Source: Candidatus Gastranaerophilales bacterium (lineage in GTDB: Bacteria; Cyanobacteriota; Vampirovibrionia; Gastranaerophilales; Gastranaerophilaceae). Taken from it: a stretch of DNA of 64,000 nucleotides. The notes under the pieces are model-generated. The model was not told the DNA's origin, ran no database searches, and saw only the letters and a list, made by a program, of their open reading frames with translations. Position numbers and translations under genes: made by a program. Below, in pieces: positions 8,443-15,254 of the stretch (within the stretch, counting starts at the first letter, position 1; each line of letters opens with the position of its first letter). The stretch lies in assembly GCA_944323335.1 (NCBI GenBank), contig CALUSB010000007.1, forward strand, positions 1 to 64,000, given 5' to 3'.

Positions 8443-8934
8443 ATGAGAAAAATTTTTATTGCACTAATTTTATTGTTTACGATTAATTGCGCTCAGGCGG
8501 AGGTTCTTCGCGGCACAATTACCAAAGATGAAATCCCTCAGGGGTTTTTTGGCACATGGCATGTTACATCCAAAATCGCAGAAACTAACAACAGGGAACT
8601 TTTTAACCCCATAAGCGTCGATATATGGACACTGGGAGGTTACGGTAACACATTAATTTTAGAAAATGTGCAATCGGGAGCAAGTTCCTCCATTCAGGTT
8701 GAGTCACAAAAAAATCTTGACGGTAAGACCCTTAAATTTCAAAGGGTCAAAACAGACACGCGCGGAAATATGAAAATCGTGCAAAGAGAAAGTCCCGAAT
8801 TTAAGCTTGACGGTAATATTTTTACAGGCTATGACACATACATTATTGAGAGATATGTAAATAATCAACTAATTAAAAAAGATGTAGTAAAATATAAAGT
8901 AGTAGGACAGAAGATATCAGGAGAGGTAGGATAA
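8443..8934 (+). CDS. Secreted hypothetical protein
   Basis: 163 residues with a clear signal peptide (MRKIFIALILLFTINCAQA, cleavage after AQA). The mature part looks beta-rich and carries GFFGTWHVTSKI, resembling small lipocalin/beta-barrel-like exported proteins, though I cannot name the family. Its TAA shares bases with the trxB ATG (TAATG), so the two are translationally coupled. The link to thioredoxin reductase is by position only. Confidence 0.75.
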   Translation: MRKIFIALILLFTINCAQAEVLRGTITKDEIPQGFFGTWHVTSKIAETNNRELFNPISVDIWTLGGYGNTLILENVQSGASSSIQVESQKNLDGKTLKFQRVKTDTRGNMKIVQRESPEFKLDGNIFTGYDTYIIERYVNNQLIKKDVVKYKVVGQKISGEVG

Positions 8935-9872
8935 TGGAAAAGATTTATGACACAATAATCCTTGGCGGCGGCCCTGCAGGCATAAGTGCAGGCGTGTACT
9001 GCGCAAGAGGAAACATTGACTGTGCCATAATTGATACATCCCTTCTTGGCGGACAACCCACAAATTACCTTGAAATTGAAAATTATCTGGGTTTTTCATC
9101 TATCGAAGGCTGGGAATTGAGTGAAAAATTTGAACAACATCTGGATAAATTTAACGTAGAAAAATTCACTATGGAAGAAATTCAAAATGTTGATTTGATT
9201 TCTAATCCAAAAGTAATAAAAACCCTAAAGGGCGAGTATAAAGCGCACAGCATAATTATTGCAACAGGTGCAAAGTCAACTAAGCTTAATGTATCGGGTG
9301 AAAAAGAATACACAGGCAAAGGCGTGAGCTACTGCGCGGTTTGTGACGGAGCTTTTTATAAAGATAAAACCGTTGTAGTGGTAGGCGGAGGAAACGCAGC
9401 CGTTGAAGAGGGCATTTACCTGACTAAATTTGCCTCAAAGGTTTATATTGTTCACCGCCGTGATTCGCTAAGAGCCGATAAAATCGTTCAAGAACGAGCA
9501 TTTAAGAACGAAAAAATCGAGTTTGTGTGGGATAGTGTCGTTGAAGAAATAAAAGGCGACAGTAAGGTAGAAAGCGTTGTTTTAAAGAACGTAAAAACAA
9601 ATAAAACAACAGAAATGAAAACTGACGGAGTATTCCCCTACATCGGCTTTACACCTAACTGCGAGAGCTTTAACGGTCAACTAAAGCAGGATGAGAAAGG
9701 CTTTATTGTAACTGATGAATACATGCAAACATCAATCCAGGGAGTATTTGCGATAGGAGATGTCAGAGTAACGCCTCTAAGACAGGTGATTACAGCGGTT
9801 GCAGACGGTGCGGTTGCAGGCGTAAGCGCGGTAAAATATTTAGAAAAAGTAAAAGAGGAAGTAAGAGTATAG
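8934..9872 (+). CDS. trxB: Thioredoxin reductase
   Basis: 312 residues, normal for low-molecular-weight thioredoxin reductase. The FAD-binding loop is LGGGPAGISAG (9-19), the redox pair is CAVC (C134, C137) in YCAVCDGAF, the NADPH loop is VVVGGGNAAVEEG, and the FAD-closing motif is GVFAIGDVR near the C-terminus. It uses NADPH to reduce thioredoxin. The HRRDSLRADK loop contains the HRRxxxR pattern typical of NADPH-specific enzymes. It follows the secreted gene with a 1-base overlap. Confidence 0.96.
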   Translation: MEKIYDTIILGGGPAGISAGVYCARGNIDCAIIDTSLLGGQPTNYLEIENYLGFSSIEGWELSEKFEQHLDKFNVEKFTMEEIQNVDLISNPKVIKTLKGEYKAHSIIIATGAKSTKLNVSGEKEYTGKGVSYCAVCDGAFYKDKTVVVVGGGNAAVEEGIYLTKFASKVYIVHRRDSLRADKIVQERAFKNEKIEFVWDSVVEEIKGDSKVESVVLKNVKTNKTTEMKTDGVFPYIGFTPNCESFNGQLKQDEKGFIVTDEYMQTSIQGVFAIGDVRVTPLRQVITAVADGAVAGVSAVKYLEKVKEEVRV

Positions 9873-9890
9873 TAAGGAATTAAACGGCAG

Positions 9891-10859
9891 ATGAAAGCAG
9901 TAGTATTTGATGAAGAGTTAAAACTTGTTGAAGATTATAAAAAACCCGAACTAAAAAAAGGCGAAGTGCTTATAAAAACAAGAATGTCGGGCATTTGTAA
10001 TACAGATTTAGAAATTACCAAAGGCTATATGGGCTATAAAGGCGTCTTGGGTCATGAATTTGTAGGCGACGTTGTTGAAGTTTATGATGATTGCAATAAA
10101 AACTGGATAGGAAAAAGAGTCGTAGGCGAGATAAACTGCGGCTGCAACAGTGACTCATGGTGTGCTAAAGGTCTTGCGCGCCACTGTCCTAACCGTCAAA
10201 CGCTCGGTATTTGGCAAAAAGACGGCTGTTTTAGCGAGTATTTTACACTTCCTGTAGAAAATCTTCTTGAAGTGCCTCAAAACCTGAGTGATGAGGAGGC
10301 GACTTTTGTTGAACCTGTTGCCGCTGCAATGGAGATAACAGAGCAGCTTCATATCAAACCAAAAGATAAAGTCGCACTGCTTGGCGATGGCAAACTGGGG
10401 CTTTGTATAGCACTTGTGCTAAGTGCGCTGAATGTTGATTTAGTTCACATCGGCAAACACGAAAACAAGCTTGAAATCTCGCGCAAGGCGGGCGTTAAGA
10501 CAAAATTGCTTAAAGATTTAGAAGACTCTGATAATAAATCTTTTGATATAGTAATTGAGGCAACAGGCTCTACAGGCGGCTTTGAGACATCTTTAGCATT
10601 AACTAAGCCAAGAGGGGTATTGGTATTAAAAAGTACAATCGCCGCAAAAGAAGGGTTGAACCTCGCTCCTGTAGTTATTGATGAAATAACAGTCCTTGGC
10701 TCTCGCTGCGGTCAGTTTGAACCTGCTCTAAGGCTTATGGGCGCAAAAAAACTGGATATTAAGCCGCTTATAAGTGAAATTTATCCTATAGATAAAGCAC
10801 TTGAAGCTTTTGAAAAAAATAAACAAAAAGATATATTGAAAATTTTACTCAAGTTTTAA
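9891..10859 (+). CDS. Zinc-dependent medium-chain alcohol dehydrogenase
   Basis: 322 residues of the MDR superfamily. Catalytic zinc ligands are visible as GICNTD (C36) and GHEFVGDV (H55-E56). Cysteines C83, C85, C91 and C99 form the structural-zinc lobe. The nucleotide-binding loop is ALLGDGKLGLCIA, a variant of GxGxxG. It oxidises an alcohol or polyol with NAD(P)+; the exact substrate is not evident. It lies 18 bases after trxB and is followed by a strong terminator. Confidence 0.88.
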   Translation: MKAVVFDEELKLVEDYKKPELKKGEVLIKTRMSGICNTDLEITKGYMGYKGVLGHEFVGDVVEVYDDCNKNWIGKRVVGEINCGCNSDSWCAKGLARHCPNRQTLGIWQKDGCFSEYFTLPVENLLEVPQNLSDEEATFVEPVAAAMEITEQLHIKPKDKVALLGDGKLGLCIALVLSALNVDLVHIGKHENKLEISRKAGVKTKLLKDLEDSDNKSFDIVIEATGSTGGFETSLALTKPRGVLVLKSTIAAKEGLNLAPVVIDEITVLGSRCGQFEPALRLMGAKKLDIKPLISEIYPIDKALEAFEKNKQKDILKILLKF

Positions 10860-10865
10860 AATATT

Positions 10866-10899
10866 GATGCCCGATAACTTGCTATCGGGCATCTTTTTT
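10866..10899 (+). terminator. Strong rho-independent terminator
   Basis: Perfect 11-bp stem GATGCCCGATA / TATCGGGCATC with a 6-base loop, followed by TTTTTT. It ends the trxB/alcohol dehydrogenase transcript just before the convergent TRL-like genes. Confidence 0.92.
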
Positions 10900-10905
10900 C
10901 TGGAG

Positions 10906-11226
10906 TTATTCACCATAAACTGTTGTTGTAATTTTTTTGAAAAATATAAAAATAGTTTGTTCACGTACATCAATATAACTTATTTCTTTTATGCCTGCAT
11001 TTTTAGCAGCCTTATCAACACCTGCATCACCAACTTCAACAACCCACAGAACATTAATTGCATCCGACTCACCTTTTTTTAATCTTGATAAATCATCAAT
11101 TTTTACACCTGTTGCAGTAACGGGATAATTTGCATCCGTATAAAATAACCCCATAGAGTAACTTTTTGAATTTTGGAATATTAAAATTCCAATAATTAAC
11201 AAAAATAAAGCTAAAATTTTTTTCAT
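10906..11226 (-). CDS. TRL-like family secreted protein (copy 1)
   Basis: 106 residues with an N-terminal hydrophobic signal (ILALFLLIIGILIF). The mature part matches the TRL-like pattern: GLFYTDANYPVTATG near the front, VEVGDAGVDKAAKNAGIKEI in the middle and TTVYGE at the C-terminus. TRL proteins are small exported proteins of unknown function, first noted near tRNA loci. No lipobox cysteine is seen, unlike many relatives. It is a paralogue of the gene immediately upstream (11239-11628). Confidence 0.82.
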   Translation of the reverse strand: MKKILALFLLIIGILIFQNSKSYSMGLFYTDANYPVTATGVKIDDLSRLKKGESDAINVLWVVEVGDAGVDKAAKNAGIKEISYIDVREQTIFIFFKKITTTVYGE

Positions 11227-11238
11227 CTTCTTGCCTTT

Positions 11239-11628
11239 CTATTCACCATAAACTGTTGTTTCTAGCTTATCTACATAAATTGGTATAAATAACAACGGGA
11301 CGTAAACTTTCTGTTTTTTTGTTTCTACATAATGAATTTTTTTAATATTGCCATCTTTTGCAGCCGCCATAATTCCCGCATCTCCTATTTCAACCAGCTT
11401 TAGAATGTTTATTTTAGAAGATTTGCCTTGCCTGAGAGAAGAATAATTTAAGTTAGAAACATTAACAATATTATTCTCTTTAAACTTTGACGCACTTAAG
11501 GGAAGAGTTACATTTGTATAAATTAACCCTCCATCAGTATAGTTATAACCACTGCCAAAACCCTCTGCAAAAGCTTGAGTATTAAATAATAACAATGTTG
11601 CCATTAATAAAATTTTTAACTTCATCAC
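11239..11628 (-). CDS. TRL-like family secreted protein (copy 2)
   Basis: 129 residues with a signal peptide ending AFAEG. It has the same TRL-like landmarks as its neighbour: GGLIYTNVTLPL, VEIGDAGIMAAAKDGNIKKI and a final TTVYGE. It is longer than copy 1 in the loop before the GDAG motif. Twelve bases separate the two genes, consistent with tandem duplication and co-transcription with the Cys-rich peptide gene upstream. Function unknown. Confidence 0.82.
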   Translation of the reverse strand: MMKLKILLMATLLLFNTQAFAEGFGSGYNYTDGGLIYTNVTLPLSASKFKENNIVNVSNLNYSSLRQGKSSKINILKLVEIGDAGIMAAAKDGNIKKIHYVETKKQKVYVPLLFIPIYVDKLETTVYGE

Positions 11629-11634
11629 AAACTC

Positions 11635-11829
11635 CTAATAACAACCGCAGCTCGGGCTTAATGTGCCATCGCAACACATCGCTCTTCCGCCCGAGCAGCC
11701 GCATACTCCGCCATGATGAGAACAGCACCCGCTTCTTTGAATTTTATCTTGTGAAGCAAATACACTATAAATTGGAAAAATAAGAGATAAGCAAGCAATA
11801 AACAACGCTAACAAGACAATCTTTTTCAT
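11635..11829 (-). CDS. Small secreted Cys-rich peptide
   Basis: 64 residues: a signal peptide (about 1-26) and a 30-odd residue Gly/Cys-rich mature part with eight cysteines in four pairs or CxC groups (GCC, VCGC, MCC, SCGC) around SHHGGV. This arrangement suggests metal binding or several disulfides. I chose ATG 11829 because AAAGG lies six bases before it; a TTG six bases upstream is also open. The CSHHGGV piece resembles small secreted proteins I have seen elsewhere, but I cannot name a role. It heads the TRL pair, 6 bases away. Confidence 0.72.
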   Translation of the reverse strand: MKKIVLLALFIACLSLIFPIYSVFASQDKIQRSGCCSHHGGVCGCSGGRAMCCDGTLSPSCGCY

Positions 11830-11948
11830 AAACAACCTTTCATTTTTACTTTTTAAGTAATTAAATCAATAATTACTTTACCTAATACATAGCATGATTA
11901 TAATATAACATAAAAAATAGATTTCAAGCTAATTATCTAACCTTAAAC

Positions 11949-11982
11949 AATGTTCAATAATGCCAACATTACATTTAACATT
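11949..11982. promoter_or_regulatory. Candidate operator repeats before the XRE gene
   Basis: AATGTT at 11949-11954 and AACATT at 11965-11970 form an inverted pair, and a further TTTAACATT ends at 11982. The same TTAACATT core is repeated upstream of the Fic gene, so one regulator may bind both places. The repeats lie 17-50 bases before the XRE start. Confidence 0.4.
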
Positions 11983-11998
11983 GACAAAGAGGTTAAAA

Positions 11999-12316
11999 AT
12001 GGGTATTAAAGAACAACTTGGCTTGAGAATTAAAGAATTAAGATTGAAAAATAATTTAAAACAATCAGAACTTGCAGAAATGGTAAATATAGCCACAAAA
12101 CATCAAAGTTGTATTGAAACAGGCAAAAACTACCCTTCTGCAGATTTAATTGAAAAATACGCAAAAGCTTTTAAAATAGAACCGAGCGAACTTTTATATA
12201 TAGCGCACAAAAGGGAACTTGATGATATTTTAAATGAAATTAATTCAATATTAAAAAATGCTGATGAAGAGAAAATAAGATTAATTTATAAAATTATAAA
12301 AGCAGCTTGCGAATAA
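11999..12316 (+). CDS. XRE-family transcriptional regulator
   Basis: 105 residues from ATG 11999, preceded by GAGG at good spacing. The N-terminal 65 residues are a lambda-repressor-like helix-turn-helix (LRIKELRLKNNLKQSELAEM ... SCIETGKNYPSADLIEKYAK); the tail is a helical extension likely used to dimerise. The divergent intergenic region carries inverted AATGTT/AACATT repeats, suggesting autoregulation. Neighbours are the Cys-rich/TRL genes (divergent) and the Fic gene, so it may control either set. The stop abuts the convergent secreted protein gene. Confidence 0.88.
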   Translation: MGIKEQLGLRIKELRLKNNLKQSELAEMVNIATKHQSCIETGKNYPSADLIEKYAKAFKIEPSELLYIAHKRELDDILNEINSILKNADEEKIRLIYKIIKAACE

Positions 12317-12679
12317 TTACTTTTTTCTCACATAAGGCAGCTCCATAATGTAGGGGGCTGCTTTGTCTTGAGGCTTTTTCTCAATAATTGGCGCGCGGTT
12401 TTTAAATTTTATAAAATACTTGCCTTTATCAACTTCACCAAAAGTACACTCGCCGTTTTGCATAACTTGCGCTTTTTTTAGCTCCTTGCCGTCTTTATCG
12501 CACAAAATAAGCTCAAAATCACCGCTGCCCTTAACTACATCAAGATTGAGCGCAAAATCTTTGGCAGGAGTGTTTAAAACCACCTCTACCTTTGTATTTT
12601 CATCAGGATTAACAACACTAAAGGGCTCAAGCGCATAAGTTGGCAGGGCAATTAAAAATAAGGCAAGAAGTTTTTTCAT
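12317..12679 (-). CDS. Secreted hypothetical protein
   Basis: 120 residues with a signal peptide (MKKLLALFLIALPTYA). The mature part looks like a single beta-sandwich (SGDFELILCDKDGKELKKAQ, VDKGKYFIKFKNR), recalling small domains that give tension or binding structure to exported proteins, but no family is evident. It sits between the XRE and Fic genes on the opposite strand. Confidence 0.72.
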   Translation of the reverse strand: MKKLLALFLIALPTYALEPFSVVNPDENTKVEVVLNTPAKDFALNLDVVKGSGDFELILCDKDGKELKKAQVMQNGECTFGEVDKGKYFIKFKNRAPIIEKKPQDKAAPYIMELPYVRKK

Positions 12680-12785
12680 AAAGTTAATTTTACCTGATGA
12701 AAAAATAATAAAATTACCCGGACAGGTAGATGCTCAAAATCCGTATGAAAAATCAACAAAAAACTTTTTTATTAATTATAAATTT

Positions 12786-12886
12786 CATTATTAACATTTT
12801 TTTAAAAAAATGTTAATAATATATTGCATTATTAACATTTTTTTGGTATTTTATTAATAAGATGGATATTTGTTAACATTTTTAAG
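12786..12886. promoter_or_regulatory. 34-bp perfect palindrome and repeated TTAACATT operator-like sites
   Basis: 12787-12820 is a perfect 34-bp palindrome (ATTATTAACATTTTTTT and its complement). The left arm recurs as a direct repeat at 12826-12844 (CATTATTAACATTTTTTT), and a third TTAACATTTTT ends at 12884, next to the AAGGA ribosome-binding site. Four copies of the core in about 100 bases before the Fic gene suggest cooperative operator binding; the TTAACATT core also occurs before the nearby XRE gene. Confidence 0.55.
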
Positions 12887-12892
12887 GAAAAT

Positions 12893-14020
12893 ATGAAGTA
12901 TAATTCCGGGGTCTATAAGCAACAATATAAATATAAAAGTTTTTATCCGACATTAATTAATCAAATGTATAAATGGGAAGACCCCAAAATAAATGTTCTC
13001 CTTGAAGAGGCAAGAGGAGCACTTGGCGAGCTTAATGCATTTTCAAAATTAATTCCGGATATTGACTTCTTCATAACAATGCATATTACAAAAGAGGCAA
13101 CCGATTCAAGTAAAATTGAAGGCACACACACCGGAATTGATGAAGCAATGTTGCCTGTAGAAGATATTTTACCCGAACGAAAAGATGATTGGCAAGAAGT
13201 TCAAAATTATATTTATGCAATGCATGAGGCAATTGATACATTAAAAGAACTACCTATAAGCATGAGACTAATATGTAAAATACACAAATCCTTGTTGGAC
13301 GGTGTCAGAGGAGAAAATAAACTCCCCGGAGAAATAAGAAAAAGTCAAAACTGGGTCGGCGGTTCATCAATCATGGACGCCAAGTTTATACCGCCTCATC
13401 CGGATGATTTAGCTGAATTACTTTCCGATTTGGAAAAATTTATAAATAATCCAAATTTAGAAATGCCCGAATTAATTAAAATAGCAATGACTCATTATCA
13501 ATTTGAAACAATACATCCATTTTGTGACGGAAATGGAAGAATGGGGCGTCTATTGATAACATTACAACTGATAGAAAAGGGCTTTTTAGATAAACCGACA
13601 TTGTATATTTCCAATTTCTTTGCTAAAAACAAAGAACTTTATTATGGGACATTAAGCTCGGTAAGAGAAACAGGAGATATGGAACATTGGATTAAGTTTT
13701 TTCTTAACGGAGTTTTAGAAACTTCAAAATCTTCTATAGAAAAATTCAAACAAATAATTAGAATTAAGGAAGAATCGGAAAAAAAATTATTAAACCTAGG
13801 CGCAAGAGCAAAATTGGGGAAGGAAGTGCTTAATTTACTATACTCGAGTATAATAATTGATACAAACCTTGTTGCAAAAAAACTAAATCTGACTTATCCA
13901 AAAGCCAATCGTATCATTAACGACTTTTTGGAATTAAGTATTCTTGAAGAATTAAACAAAGAAAAATTAAGAAATAAGAAATATTTCTTTAAGGAGTACA
14001 TGACTTTATTTATTGATTAA
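12893..14020 (+). CDS. Class II Fic-domain AMP-transferase
   Basis: 375 residues. The catalytic motif HPFCDGNGRMGR (H208) matches HxFx(D/E)GNGRxxR. The N-terminal Fic_N region carries the self-inhibitory SSKIEG motif (S72, E76, G77), the (S/T)xxxE(G/N) signature of class II Fic proteins. The C-terminus is a winged-helix-like segment (TYPKANRIINDFLELSILEE). Fic enzymes transfer AMP (or related groups) to protein hydroxyls. AAGGA precedes ATG 12893. Upstream repeats imply tight control. No antitoxin gene is adjacent, as expected when inhibition is internal. Confidence 0.93.
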   Translation: MKYNSGVYKQQYKYKSFYPTLINQMYKWEDPKINVLLEEARGALGELNAFSKLIPDIDFFITMHITKEATDSSKIEGTHTGIDEAMLPVEDILPERKDDWQEVQNYIYAMHEAIDTLKELPISMRLICKIHKSLLDGVRGENKLPGEIRKSQNWVGGSSIMDAKFIPPHPDDLAELLSDLEKFINNPNLEMPELIKIAMTHYQFETIHPFCDGNGRMGRLLITLQLIEKGFLDKPTLYISNFFAKNKELYYGTLSSVRETGDMEHWIKFFLNGVLETSKSSIEKFKQIIRIKEESEKKLLNLGARAKLGKEVLNLLYSSIIIDTNLVAKKLNLTYPKANRIINDFLELSILEELNKEKLRNKKYFFKEYMTLFID

Positions 14021-14061
14021 TTACAAATAACACTTGGTCGCGGGGAGGGTATATTTTAGTT

Positions 14062-14134
14062 TGGGCAGTACTGGACTCGAACCAGCGACCCCCACAATGT
14101 CAATGTGATGCGCTACCAACTGCGCTAACCGCCC
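14062..14134 (-). tRNA. tRNA-Val (GAC)
   Basis: A 73-base cloverleaf on the minus strand: acceptor GGGCGGT/ACTGCCC, D-arm TAGCGCAGTTGGTAGCGC, anticodon loop TTGACAT (anticodon GAC, read as Val), T-arm GCTGGTTCGAGTCCAGT and discriminator A. CCA is not encoded. The 5' end abuts the first unit of a 92-bp tandem repeat array. Confidence 0.96.
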
Positions 14135-14410
14135 AAACTAACAAACCTATTCAATTTTCAACCGTTGGCAGCGCCGCGCTAAATATGAAATATCGCAAGC
14201 TTCGCTCACTCAGTGCGCCACCGCCCAAACTAACAAACCTATTCAATTTTCAACCGTTGGCAGCGCCGCGCTAAATATGAAATATCGCAAGCTTCGCTCA
14301 CTCAGTGCGCCACCGCCCAAACTAACAAACCTATTCAATTTTCAACCGTTGGCAGCGCCGCGCTAAATATGAAATATCGCAAGCTTCGCTCACTCAGTGC
14401 GCCACCGCCC
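14135..14410. repeat. Three tandem 92-bp repeats abutting the tRNA-Val 5' end
   Basis: Three near-identical 92-bp units start at 14135, 14227 and 14319, followed by the first bases of a fourth. On the minus (tRNA) strand each unit starts GGGCGGTGGCGCACTGAGTG, echoing the tRNA-Val head GGGCGGTTAGCGC, and ends in the AT-rich leader that precedes the tRNA (TTGAATAGGTTTGTTAGTTT). GGTGGCGC near its start can pair with GCGCTGCC further along (8 bp, two G-U), so a transcript would fold. The same unit occurs next to tRNA-Ala. It fills the gap between the Fic gene and the next ORF. Confidence 0.9.
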
Positions 14411-14512
14411 AAACTAACTATATTTAACAATAAAATAAGCGTAAACACAACCATGCAAAAAAATATTTTCACACTACTTATAGTAAAGCATACTTAAAGA
14501 AAGGTTGTTGAA

Positions 14513-14878
14513 ATGATTCAAAATAATATAAGCTTTGGTGCTTTAAAAATTTCCCCCGACAAAATTACAAAAAGAGCCGTTACTCAATATGTAGACTGTA
14601 TGGACACAGCAAGAGTTATGCGCAACTCTCTTGATAAAATAGACCTTGAAACAGGCCTTACACCGGTAATAATTAAAGGCGAAATAATACCCGATGCAAA
14701 AGATGCAACAGGCAAAAATTTCTCAATTTTATTTAAGGCTTTTAACGGCAAAGACGAACAAGACGCTCTAAGCAAAATTGCAGTAGAAAAAGGCGATTTT
14801 CAATCTTCAAGGGCAAATCTCTTTGAAAAATTTGCAGATGAAATCATCACAAAAATCAAAACCGTTATAAACCGCTAA
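14513..14878 (+). CDS. Hypothetical protein with N-terminal SFG motif
   Basis: 121 residues beginning MIQNNISFGALKIS. AAAGG lies ten bases before ATG 14513, in the same AAAGGTTGTTG context seen at two other small genes here (11829, 17838). There is no signal peptide or membrane segment. The short N-terminal Asn/Ile-rich leader ending in (S/N)FG resembles that of the debranching enzyme at 15255. It lies between the two tRNA/repeat loci. Unknown function. Confidence 0.72.
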   Translation: MIQNNISFGALKISPDKITKRAVTQYVDCMDTARVMRNSLDKIDLETGLTPVIIKGEIIPDAKDATGKNFSILFKAFNGKDEQDALSKIAVEKGDFQSSRANLFEKFADEIITKIKTVINR

Positions 14879-14942
14879 CTTTACATTTTGACATAAGCCA
14901 AAACTTGCATTATTGTTATATTGTTAGGTTTGTGGTGTAAAA

Positions 14943-15015
14943 TGGAGCGTACGGGAGTCGAACCCGTGACCTCAACACTGCCAGTGTTGCGCGCTACCAA
15001 CTGCGCTAACGCCCC
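14943..15015 (-). tRNA. tRNA-Ala (GGC)
   Basis: A 73-base cloverleaf on the minus strand: acceptor GGGGCGT/ACGCTCC, D-arm TAGCGCAGTTGGTAGCGC, anticodon arm CAACA-CTGGCAG-TGTTG (anticodon GGC, Ala), T-arm ACGGGTTCGACTCCCGT and discriminator A. CCA is not encoded. Its 5' end directly abuts the same 92-bp repeat found at tRNA-Val. Confidence 0.96.
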
Positions 15016-15199
15016 AAACTAACAAACCTATTCAATTTTCAACCGTTGACAGCGCCGCGCTAAATATGAAATATCGCAAGCTTCGCTCACTCAGTGCGCC
15101 ACCGCCCAAACTAACAAACCTATTCAATTTTCAACCGTTGGCAGCGCCGCGCTAAATATGAAATATCGCAAGCTTCGCTCACTCAGTGCGCCACCGCCC
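15016..15199. repeat. Two tandem 92-bp repeats abutting the tRNA-Ala 5' end
   Basis: Units start at 15016 and 15108, and a third breaks off after AAACTA. They match the array at 14135-14410 almost base for base; one visible difference is GTTGACAG for GTTGGCAG in the first unit. The units carry the tRNA-Val-like head (GGGCGGT) although this tRNA begins GGGGCGT, so the array cannot be a simple local duplication of tRNA-Ala. Confidence 0.9.
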
Positions 15200-15254
15200 A
15201 AACTAAAAGCATATTAAACCAAACACACAATATAATCAATATTAAAGGAGAATT

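Noticed and set aside
10906-14020. Accessory patch considered as a prophage or integrative element
   Set aside because: No integrase, phage structural gene, att-like repeat pair or transposase is seen; only a regulator, secreted proteins and Fic.
12893-14020. Fic gene considered as part of a two-gene toxin-antitoxin pair
   Set aside because: The protein carries its own inhibitory SxxxEG motif (class II), and no small antitoxin frame precedes it.
14135-14410. The GGGCGGT-headed repeats considered as extra tRNA genes
   Set aside because: Only the first dozen bases resemble tRNA-Val; there is no anticodon arm or T-arm, so no cloverleaf forms.
14129-14420. Tandem repeats near tRNA-Val considered as a CRISPR array
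   Set aside because: Units are 92 bp and directly contiguous with no unique spacers, and no cas genes are present.
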